A stretch of DNA of 12,142 nt, taken from assembly GCA_015679605.1 (NCBI GenBank), contig JAAAVE010000905.1, positions 1 through 12,142 on the forward strand, read 5' to 3'. Below are positions 1-8,100 of this stretch, piece after piece. The notes beneath the pieces were generated by a model. The model ran no database searches. It was not told where the DNA came from and saw nothing but the letters and a program-made list of their open reading frames with translations. Origin of the DNA: Podila epigama. Taxonomy: Eukaryota > Mortierellomycota > Mortierellomycetes > Mortierellales > Mortierellaceae. The translations under genes were made by a program, and so were the position numbers. Each line of letters opens with the position of its first letter. Within the stretch, counting starts at the first letter, position 1.

Positions 1-514
1 TTTTTTTCATATGGACATAAAAAATTACAATATCATATACCATATACCATATGCCATATACAACGTTTTCTTTGAGATCCCATGTGGATGGCAAAAAGTG
101 AGCAAAGCAAGGTGAAGGATATGAGGTAGACATTTGGGTCCAAGAACGCGTTTAGATCAAGAAAAAAGAAGAGTAGGGAATAGTAAAAGAAAAAGAAGCA
201 GTGAGTTTGGTTATGACGAACAAAAAAAAACTCATAGAGTGTTGGAGAAGTGTGTGTGTGTGGGGGGGGGGGAAGGTATTACTCTCTCTTTCTCATTCTC
301 TCTATTTTTTTTAACGCTTGCATGGCCGGTAACTGGGGCGCGCGTGGGCTATTCTTTTCTGGTGATTTTTTTGCTGAAGATAGGAATGAGTAAAAATCAA
401 AAAGAGAACAGACAATGGAGACAAAATATTCATCACCAGCATTCAACATAGAAAGAAGAAAAAAAATCGAAAACTGGCGAGGGGTAGTTGGGTTTTCTTT
501 TGGCAATTTGTCGT
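1..514. other. Non-coding 3' flank of the U1-70K gene
   Basis: I see no convincing gene here. It lies downstream of the minus-strand U1-70K stop. It contains the CATATAC repeat at its left end, a (TG)n tract followed by a run of 11 G (about 251-272), a CT-rich stretch (about 283-308) and A-rich tracts. A 105-residue open frame at 134-451 has low-complexity composition and no family resemblance. No clear AATAAA signal is seen on the minus strand, so the U1-70K transcript end cannot be placed. Confidence 0.6.
34..61. repeat. Four tandem 7-bp units (CATATAC)
   Basis: Four adjacent copies of the 7-mer CATATAC, the third changed to CATATGC, at 34-40, 41-47, 48-54 and 55-61. The tract is AT-rich and lies about 450 bp beyond the U1-70K stop codon, so it is non-coding. 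It could be a simple-sequence expansion or part of the regulatory region of a gene off the left edge; nothing here decides between these. Confidence 0.8.
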
Positions 515-2221
515 CTAATAGTCCCTACTGTCGCGACGACCGCGCGAGTGGTCTCCGTAACCACGACTTGAGGAGATAGGGCTCCTAGATCGGCTCCTGC
601 TTTTGCGACGCTTGCTGTCTCGCTCATAAGGCCGGTCACTGTATCCGCCACGGCTACCGCCATAGTCATATCGGCGTCCATTCGATGGGCCACCACGATC
701 ACGGTCATACCGCGTGCTTGATCCGCGATCGCCTCCTCGAGAATGGTCCCGAGATCGTCCCGAGTCACGTCCCGATGAGGTTTGATTCTCATGAGGTGCT
801 CCAACGCGTGTGCTTCCAAGACCACCACCTAGAGTTGATATAGGGCATGGTGATAAGAGGTGAGATAGGATACAACAAGGCGAAAAAAGAACAAAGAAAA
901 AGAAAAAGAAAAAGAAAAAGAAAAAGCAAACTCAATGGCGAAACATCCCAAACAGTCGTTACCTAGGCGCTTGGGTTTCCATCCTTTCACTGTCCGGCCA
1001 CGCTCAACATCGACAAGGATCCGACGACCCAAAATCTTGATACCATCGGCATCCTTGTACGCAGCTGTAGCGCAATAATAATTAGAGAGAAGAAAAAATA
1101 GTAGAGAAACATAAAGATTAGAACAAGTCAAAAGCAAGCCTGCTAATCGTAATTATCGCGTGATTTTCTTCCTAGACGAACCTTTCATATCCTTTTCGCG
1201 TTCAAACTCGATGAAGGCATAGCCTCTAGATTGATCATTCTTATCCTTGACAACTCTAATCTTTAGACGACCAAGAATTGCATGAACTGTCAGTCAAGGC
1301 ATTCAATGACCAGCATGATTTCCCTGAACATCAACAATGGCTAGACTTACATTCTCGATCTGACCATACATAGAAAACTCTCTCCGAAGGTCCTTTTCTG
1401 TGCAGTTGTAGCTCTAGTTGGCAGAGAATAGTGTCAAAGAGGGAGTGTCAGTTATTGATATATGCTGCACTACACATCAGGATACCATGAATCTTGCTTG
1501 GCTTGTTACAGTCACCGAACATCAATATTCAACATACCAGACGTGAGATGTGTAATGTTTTGTATGGATCTCCCACCACTTTCTCATCATTGTTAGGATC
1601 CCCTGTAGACGAATTGAATGGGAAAGGCCAATAATCATAAATGAACGAGAAGATCCCAAAGAGAAATGTTAATAAAGAATGTTCTTGAAGCGCATGACGA
1701 AAAAAAACAACTGTCGAAAAACAACACCAACGGATCAGAGTGAGGGGTTTTGCTTTTTCCACGTACATTTCTCGAGTCCTGCCTTAATTGCTGTCTCTGC
1801 CTTTTCCTTTCGTTCTTGAAGCTATTTTGAAGCATGGATTACAAGCGTTTTTGTTTTTATGGAATTCAGCCTTTCGTTCTCGTTTTTAGCTCTGAGAAAA
1901 AAAAGAAGATGTACGTGCACTGGCTGCAGGAACGCTTGAACAACTACAAGAATAAAAAAAAAGGCAACAAAAACGGACCTTTTGTTTCTTCCTCTCGGCT
2001 ATACTGAGTGTTGGCACGTAGTCACGATCATGGTCCTTGATCATATCCAGATAATGTGAGACTGGGGTCATGCGTGGTTCGCCCTTGATAGCGGGATCCC
2101 GATCCAAGGGCTTCAGGTAGCGAAGTGGTGGGCGCGGGGCAAAGAGGCGCAAGAGATGTGGTGGCAGGGCCGCTGTGCCTACACGACCGTTGACTTCTGC
2201 GTTTCCCTGTCGGCGATCCAT
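515..2221 (-). CDS. SNRNP70: U1 small nuclear ribonucleoprotein 70 kDa (U1-70K), seven exons
   Basis: U1-70K binds stem-loop I of U1 snRNA and helps the U1 snRNP recognise 5' splice sites in the nucleus. I place minus-strand exons at 1979-2221, 1767-1821, 1538-1602, 1351-1413, 1182-1260, 963-1064 and 515-828, all phases matching, giving 306 residues. Residues 18-35 ([16 protein letters not shown]) match the U1-70K N-terminal domain. The RRM (about 113-190) has RNP2 LHISRL (116-121) and RNP1 RGYAFIEF (154-161), followed by the family signature [10 protein letters not shown] (188-197) and [10 protein letters not shown] (201-210). The C-terminus carries three RGG motifs (233, 247, 262) and a short RS run (279-285). 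It is far shorter than the human Arg-rich tail and near the yeast Snp1 length. The start at 2219-2221 is the nearest ATG to the conserved domain; an in-frame ATG at 2321-2323 is an alternative. Two introns have unusual donors, GTCCGT (1978) and GTTCGT (1181). Confidence 0.94.
896..925 (-). repeat. (GAAAAA)5 microsatellite in the last U1-70K intron
   Basis: Five perfect GAAAAA units on the plus strand, read as (TTTTTC)5 in the U1-70K transcript. The tract lies in the 134-nt last intron (829-962), beginning 38 nt inside its 5' splice site, with further U-rich sequence after it. It is too far from the 3' splice site to be the usual polypyrimidine tract. It may be neutral, or a U-rich enhancer of the kind bound by TIA-1/Nam8-type proteins near 5' splice sites; the second reading is inference. 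Confidence 0.85.
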
Positions 2222-2267
2222 TGATAGTATCTTGTGATTGTAATCGTTCCTGACGAGGGAGTTGATT

Positions 2268-2280
2268 CCTGCAAAAAAGA
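2268..2280 (-). other. Candidate 3' splice site upstream of the U1-70K start
   Basis: On the minus strand a T-rich run leads into TTTTTTGCAG, with AG at 2270-2269. That is 48 nt upstream of the chosen ATG and looks like a strong fungal acceptor. The sequence from 2268 to the ATG stays open in frame. It could end a 5'UTR intron, or join an upstream coding exon that would lengthen the N-terminus. I found no convincing donor-plus-ATG partner upstream, so the start at 2221 is kept. Confidence 0.4.
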
Positions 2281-2817
2281 AGGGATGGTCGAATGTCTTT
2301 AGGAACAAAGAAGAATGCTGCAAGTTTTATTTTTTTATTTTTTGTGAGATTGAGAGAATGCAGAAGTAGAGTAGAGTTAGTTGATCACAAAAAAAGGTTT
2401 TTGCATGCAACAATTGGAAATGCGGTGGCGTGAAATTTTGATTGGAAATAATGGATTATTGAACTGTCGGCCAATAAGGATTTTGACCCTTTTTTCCCTC
2501 CCTCATTTCAGGAAGGAAAAGTACTTTTGGACACGGCCCATTTTTTACAATCTCCCTTTTCTACAATCATTTGATAGCACTGATACTTCTCATGGCTCTT
2601 AGTATGCCACTCTGCCCGTTCCTTTATTGTATCAAGACATTCAATGAGACAAACGAGGCAGACAGACAGACAGTCTGACGGACGGGCTAGCACAACTGAC
2701 AAGATGTCGGAGGGGCATATACTTTTCTTTGTAGAAAAAAAAGGTATAAATGTGGAGAGACGTGGAGGTCCGACCCAAGAAGGTTAATAGTGTGAGCCAT
2801 CCGGAGTAGCAGAAGTA

Positions 2818-2835
2818 CAACAACAACAACAACAA
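2818..2835. repeat. (CAA)6 trinucleotide repeat
   Basis: Six perfect CAA units. A related (GTT)4 tract lies at 3229-3240, so the interval holds short arrays of this triplet in both orientations. No coding context supports either. Confidence 0.9.
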
Positions 2836-3485
2836 AGCGCACATCGGAGGGGGAGGAGGATGGACAGTTTGGATAGAAAGTAATGAGCTCTTTGTGTAAG
2901 TGGTCATGTCACGGCGTTGCATCTGGCCATCCGGTATTCATATTACTCAGCAAGATACTTGCCTACGCCAAGGATATCATCAAGACATATATATCATGGC
3001 CAATGCAATAACGATAACATGCTGCCCAAACACATTCAAACATATAAACACGCACACACAGCAGTGCATAGCTCGGTGGCGTGTTTGTTACCGAGGATTG
3101 AGACATAATGATGCTTTGCCATGTGCATGTTCCATGGATGGATGAACATAATCAATCTTTTTTATTTGTCCTACCATGTTCAAGCAGACTATTGTTCTTG
3201 TTCATGTCCTTTCGGTATAATGCTGTTTGTTGTTGTTGTTGTCAAGATGAAGGGTTCATGTAGTACCGTGCAACAAAGAGATGCAAGGGAGTGTGCTAGC
3301 AATTGCAATTGCATGTACCTCAGGGCTGTACATGCGTACAAGTGCAGAGAGGTGAGGATGGGGATCGTCGTTGGTCCTTCCTTTGACCCACGGCCATAAT
3401 TTACTGAGAAAAAGCCAAGAAAGCAGGAACAGCGCAGTGTAATTTTTCACTCACTGATCATTGGGACATTAGCAAAACGGAGGAC

Positions 3486-3513
3486 AGGAACAGGAACAGG
3501 AACAGGAACAGGA

Positions 3514-3569
<56 letters not shown>
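3486..3569. repeat. 14-unit hexanucleotide repeat, (AGGAAC)5(AGGAGC)9
   Basis: Five perfect AGGAAC units (3486-3515) are followed directly by nine perfect AGGAGC units (3516-3569). The two variants form two clean blocks rather than mixing, which suggests separate rounds of expansion. The frame reading Gln-Glu has a TAG at 3470-3472 just upstream and a stop soon after, so this is not part of a sizeable protein. Confidence 0.95.
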
Positions 3570-3571
<2 letters not shown>

Positions 3572-3852
3572 AATGAAGTTTGGCACATGCCAATTGCCTA
3601 ATCCGCTCAACCGCAGTTGTCCTCAGAAGGCAGTTCGCAATTCATGCTCGTTCCTCAGCTGGAAAGATAGTGAAAAGTGAGCAAAATTGGACACCAGGAC
3701 AGGTAGAAGGCAAGAAATCGAACAGAACAGAAGAATAATAAACAGGTGAGTGTTGTCGAGTGGTCTCCACAATATGATTGTGTGAGCGAAGAGAAGACTC
3801 AACCTTGTTTTTATTTTCCCAAAGAGGTATAGTGTCCAGTGGTGTGAAAAGG

Positions 3853-3892
3853 CGTTGTCGTTGTCGTTGCCGTTGTCCTTGTTGTTGTTGTT
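3853..3892. repeat. Imperfect GTTGTC/GTT repeat
   Basis: Variants of GTTGTC (GTTGTC, GTTGCC, GTTGTCC) run into four GTT triplets. It resembles the other GTT/CAA arrays nearby and is non-coding as far as can be seen. A run of about 14 A follows at 3942-3956. Confidence 0.8.
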
Positions 3893-4511
3893 TGGAGAAA
3901 ATTGCTCATCGAGGGCCAAACAGGAAGAGTGTTATTGAGAGCAAAAAAAAAAAAAAGGAACAAAAGACAATTTGGTGCCAGCTGTTCAGGTATCAAGTGG
4001 TCAGCCCTGTCATAGGGCAGCGTAGGATAATCAACAGCCTTTGAACACGAGCAAGCCATAAACAAAAACACAAATGAGACAATGCAAAAAGGTAGCACAA
4101 GGAAGAAGGAAGGGATGATAGAAAAATAAGAAGAGTTGCTGCATACAAGGACAGTCAGCAATAATATTGTAGACAGCTGCATGCGTTACAATAATCGAAG
4201 GCAAGATGTTGAAAGGATGGGGGTTCAAAATAAACACACAAACAAACACAAAAATGAATCTGTTCTAGGCTACAGCAATCAACAATCATGGCTATTAACC
4301 ACAACCAACATCCATGGTCAACAAACCATTGACCACATCTGAGAAAATGGGACATGGACAACGACAGAAAAGATGGCTACTGTACTGTGTTGACGTACCA
4401 ATTGGGTTGCTGTACCTTGGCTGTGGTGTAAAGATGGTGATGGTTTTTGAATAATTCATTTAAACTTTACAAGAATAAACTTCTTTTTTCTAGTTCACTT
4501 GGCCAGTTTTA

Positions 4512-4529
4512 AAAAAAAAGCTTTTTTTT
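4512..4529. repeat. 18-bp perfect palindrome A8-GC-T8
   Basis: Eight A, then GC, then eight T form a perfect palindrome with a HindIII core, followed by another long T run at 4537-4549. Such tracts are rigid and tend to exclude nucleosomes; whether this one has a role is unknown. It is also exposed to slippage and assembly error. Confidence 0.85.
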
Positions 4530-4682
4530 CACCTGCTTTTTTTTTTTTTGAGCATCTTCTGCTGCTCAGGGTATAGAAGCAAAAAAAAGGACACACCTTC
4601 TCGATCACTTTTGTATTCAGCGCGACGCCTCCATGGGGTTATCCCTATTGTATTGTATGGGTTGTAATGAATGGATGCAAGG

Positions 4683-4726
4683 CATCAAGTCATCAAGTTG
4701 TCATCAAGTAACACAAGTAACAAGTA
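4683..4726. repeat. CATCAAGT repeat cluster
   Basis: Three copies of CATCAAGT (4683-4690, 4691-4698, 4702-4709) are followed by two CAAGTA cores (4714-4719, 4721-4726). The cluster lies about 460-500 bp upstream of the large gene's start codon. It could be a regulatory site array or simple-sequence drift. Confidence 0.7.
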
Positions 4727-4783
4727 GAAAGTGACATCCAAATATTTTACTTGACTTGTGTATATTCATGTGTATGACAGTGC

Positions 4784-4836
4784 GGTACGGTACGGTACAT
4801 TCGTACAAGGTAGCCAACATTGTACAGTACTGTACA
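4784..4836. promoter_or_regulatory. GTAC-rich cluster ending in a 16-bp palindrome
   Basis: Three tandem CGGTA units (from 4784) and a CGTAC lead to the perfect palindrome TGTACAGTACTGTACA at 4821-4836. GTAC cores recur throughout. Palindromes of this size upstream of a TATA-like box are good candidates for a dimeric transcription factor site, and GTAC is the core of some copper- and SBP-type sites. The factor here is not known. Confidence 0.4.
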
Positions 4837-4868
4837 TACTTGAATACGGCTCTTGGAAACCTTCATCG

Positions 4869-4915
4869 CCACTCCACTCTTCCTCCACTCCACTCCACTT
4901 TCGCTCCACTCCACT
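4869..4915 (+). promoter_or_regulatory. Seven CCACT motifs upstream of a TATA-like box
   Basis: CCACT occurs at 4869, 4874, 4885, 4890, 4895, 4906 and 4911, several of them in 5-bp tandem. The array ends about 55 bp before a TATA-like element. The pyrimidine strand matches the sense strand of the downstream gene. It may be an upstream activating element or only a CT-rich expansion. Confidence 0.4.
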
Positions 4916-4970
4916 CTACTCTTCCTCCTCCACGCCCGCCCGGACTTTTTTTTAACGGCACTCCGATCAT

Positions 4971-4977
4971 TATAAAG
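4971..4977 (+). promoter_or_regulatory. TATA-like box of the large membrane-protein gene
   Basis: TATAAAG is flanked by GC-rich sequence and followed by a strongly pyrimidine-rich stretch to the start codon at 5187, with no ATG between about 5001 and 5186. That is what a core promoter with a clean 5' leader of about 150-190 nt would look like. The transcription start is not visible directly. Confidence 0.5.
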
Positions 4978-5186
4978 GTCGCCATTCTCCTCCACACTTT
5001 TTCTCTTTTTCTTTTTTCTTTTTTTTCTGGTTGCTCCCTTGTCCGTTTGGTTCTCTCTTTTGCCCATTGTCAACTATTACGACCACCTCCCTATCCCTTG
5101 TCCTCCCCCTCTTCCCCCCCTTCCTTGTCTTTTCTTGACACCTCACTTACACACTCATTCACCCTCATCCAGTCTCTACATCCAAC

Positions 5187-8100
5187 ATGAGCCAGCCCGC
5201 CGCACTCCCTGATGGCGACCTCCCCTACCGGGACCACGAGACCGAATACGACGAGTTTGACGAACACGAAGAAGTCACAAAGCCTCGCTCTCAGCCTTTC
5301 TACCGCCGTAAGCGCTTCTGGCTTCTTTGTCTCATCATCACCGTCGTCCTCGTCGCCATCCTCGTTCCCATCATCCTCCTCGTCATCCTCCCCAAGGTCG
5401 CCCAGTCCATCGTCAACAAATCCACTCTCCAATTCACAAACATCGCCATCACGGAACCCACAAACAATACCATGGTCATGTCCATGGAGGGTACCCTTGG
5501 TGACGCAGGTCCCTTCCACGCGACCGTCTCCTATCCCGAGACCATCAAGGTCTACTACGAAGGCACCCTCCTCGGCGAAATGGACCCCCTCCCCGAGACC
5601 AAGGCCAGTGGCGGCTCCGGCACCATCGTCGGCTCCTCCAAATTTACTATTTCCGACGAACCTGCCTTTGCTGCCTTTTCCAAGAAGATGGTAAGTTTTA
5701 CTTGTCGGTTGGTCTATCTATGAATTTGAATGCATCTGTTTAAATTTCCAATGCTACACATCTACCCAACACATGTCCGTATTCACTCATTCGCACATAC
5801 ACTCATTCATACACTCATTCATACACTCGCATACACACTCACGTATTCACTCGCACACATACTCTCACACACACGCTCGTACATACACTCATACATTCAT
5901 ACACTCACAAATACACTCACATATGCACATACATATGTACACCCACACATGCATTCACATATTCACGCACACTCACACATACACTCGCACTTTCACTCAC
6001 CTCAATCAACATCACAACTTGTAGCTCGGAGATGAGAGCTTCACCTGGAACTTGCAGTCGACCGTCGAGATTAGAGCCATGGGCCGTACCATCAAGGCAT
6101 TGACCCTCAACAAGGACATTCATTTGCTCGGTATGAACGGCTTTCCCCAGGTCGAGATCCTCAAGTTTGATCTCCCTTCGGATGCCCCCAACGGCGCCGG
6201 TATCAATCTCGCTATCGACACTGCCATGCATAACCCTTCTCCCATCGGCGTCACTCTCGGCACTGTTGTCCTCGACATCTCCTACCAGAACATTCGTCTT
6301 GGCCAGGTTCGTGCCTCCGGTGCCTCCCTCCAAGGTCAGTCCCAATCTATTCTCAACCTCACTGGTATCATGGAGCCCCAGACGACCCCCGAAGGTCTTG
6401 CCAAAGTCAGGTAATTACCACGTTATATTTTTTTACTATAATTTTACCGTGAAAAAACTTGCATTCATATTGACGTGTGGCATTGAGCACTAACTATTCC
6501 CTATACACACACGCGCTCTATCAACTCCCACATAGTGAACTCTTCTCGGCCTACATTGCTGGAAAGGCCTCAGAGACAACTGCTAAGGGAGTGGCCGTCT
6601 TGCCAGATGGCGTCAACCGCGTCAACTGGCTTTCAGCCGGTCTCGAGTCCATGGTCCTGAACGTCAAGCTTCAGTCGCCCGTGCCTTTGAACATCATTCA
6701 GTCCATCGGTCTCGGTCCAATGGGCATGAACTTCACTGGTACCGACGACTATGCTCCCATTGCATCCTCGCCCCAGGTCGTCGCCGGATTCAAGATGCCC
6801 TTTGGTTTCTCGCTCAACGTCACCCAGGTCCAGAACAACATGACTATCGTCTACAACGACAAAGCCATGGCTCAGCTCAACGCTCCTGGTTGGGGTGCTG
6901 CCACGACTGTCGTCGAGAACGGCAACTCGTCCATCCTCTTTGCCTTGCCCCCAACCCCCTTCGCCATTAACGATGATGCCCACTCCGACTTTGACGCCTT
7001 TGTGCGTGACCTCACCGTCAATGCCGCCCAGCCTTTTGTTGTCCAGGGAACTGCTGCCACTGTCGCCAACACCCCCATTGGCGAGGTCACCATCGCTGGC
7101 ATCCCCTTCAACTCGTCTGTCTCCCTCGACGGTATGCGTGGCCTCGCCACCGAGCTCACCGTCATCGGCGGCATCCCCGCCGGCATCCAGATTGCCCTTG
7201 ACCTCAGCATGGTCAACCCCTCCCAGATCACTCTTGCCACTGGTCCCGACGAGCGCGGAATTGTCACCTTTGACATGAAGTACCAGGGCGACAACGCCGG
7301 TACCGTCATCATGACCGACCTTACCCTCGTCCCCGGTGTCAACCGCCGTGCTGCTGGTGCCCTCTTTACCCCTAGCAACACCGCAGGAGGCCAGGCTCTT
7401 CTTCAGATGTACATGACCAACCAGGTTGCTGTCGTCGACATTTTCGGCTCCGAGTCTTCGTCCGCGATTGCTCCCCTCGCCAACGGCCTCAAGGAGATCC
7501 ATATTCAGTCCAACATGCCTGGCAACCCCGCTCAGCTCGTCCTCGGTGCTTCTCTTGCCATTCTTAACGACACCGCCAGCACCGGCATTGCCCTCACTGC
7601 CGTCACCGTCAACAATCCCTTCATCCCCCAGTTGACCATCAAGGCCATCAAGTCTGCAGTCAAGTACCACGACACAGTCCTCGGCTCGATCGACATCCCC
7701 GACATGACCTTTGTCGTCCCTGGTAACTCGGCCGCCGTCTCTACCCCCATGCCCATCACCATGAACCTCTCGATCGAGTCGCTCCTTGGTCTCATCATCA
7801 CCCAAGCCCAGACCAACGGCATGAACCCAGCCCCCATCATGGCCCTCGGCCAGATGCTCAAGGACCCCACCTTCAAGCCTGATTCGGCCCTCTTTGTTGG
7901 CTTCAACTTGCCCGCCTTTGTCAAGGCTGCTATGGTTGGTCTCAAGGTCGACATTGACATGTCCGTCAATGTCCTCGTTGGCGAGTATGCTACGTCCATG
8001 TCCCTCACCCAACTCGGTGTCCCCACCGCCACCGATGACTCGATTCTTTTGCTTCTCCCCATCGTCGGTACGCCTTTGGCCCAGTCCATTGTCGACCAGG

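Larger units (their letters stand above)
2222..5186. other. Long gene-poor interval between divergent genes
   Basis: About 3 kb separates the U1-70K start from the large membrane-protein start. Open frames here are short (at most about 144 residues), low in complexity and resemble no family I know. I see no tRNA, rRNA or snRNA signature. The interval holds (CAA)6, a 14-unit hexamer repeat, a GTT-rich tract, a poly-A run, an A/T palindrome, a CATCAAGT cluster and, in its last 400 bp, a likely promoter and leader. Spliced or non-coding transcripts cannot be excluded by eye. Confidence 0.6.

Noticed and set aside
134-451. 105-codon open frame left of U1-70K
   Set aside because: Low-complexity composition, translated homopolymers, no family resemblance and no supporting splice or promoter context.
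433-828. 131-codon minus-strand frame beginning [12 protein letters not shown]
   Set aside because: It overlaps the last U1-70K exon in the wrong frame. The correct frame continues [10 protein letters not shown] and ends in the RGG/RS tail at 515-517.
4219-4230. GGGTTCAAAAT resembling a tRNA T-loop (B box)
   Set aside because: The final C of the B box is missing and I see no A box, anticodon arm or acceptor stem around it.
4315-4335. 7-bp inverted repeat TGGTCAA / TTGACCA with a 7-nt loop
   Set aside because: A stem this short is expected by chance in several kilobases, no T run follows it, and no gene end is near.
5730-6035. Two His/Ser/Thr-rich open frames of 83-101 codons
   Set aside because: They are translations of the CA-rich microsatellite inside intron 1 and stay open only because the repeat lacks stop triplets.
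6477-6535. Extension of exon 3 upstream to a GTG at 6477
   Set aside because: This part lies in intron 2. Splicing from 6410 to 6536 restores the K-V-S-E-L-F sequence that matches A-L-G-D-L-F in module B, and a CACTAAC branch site lies within the excluded part.
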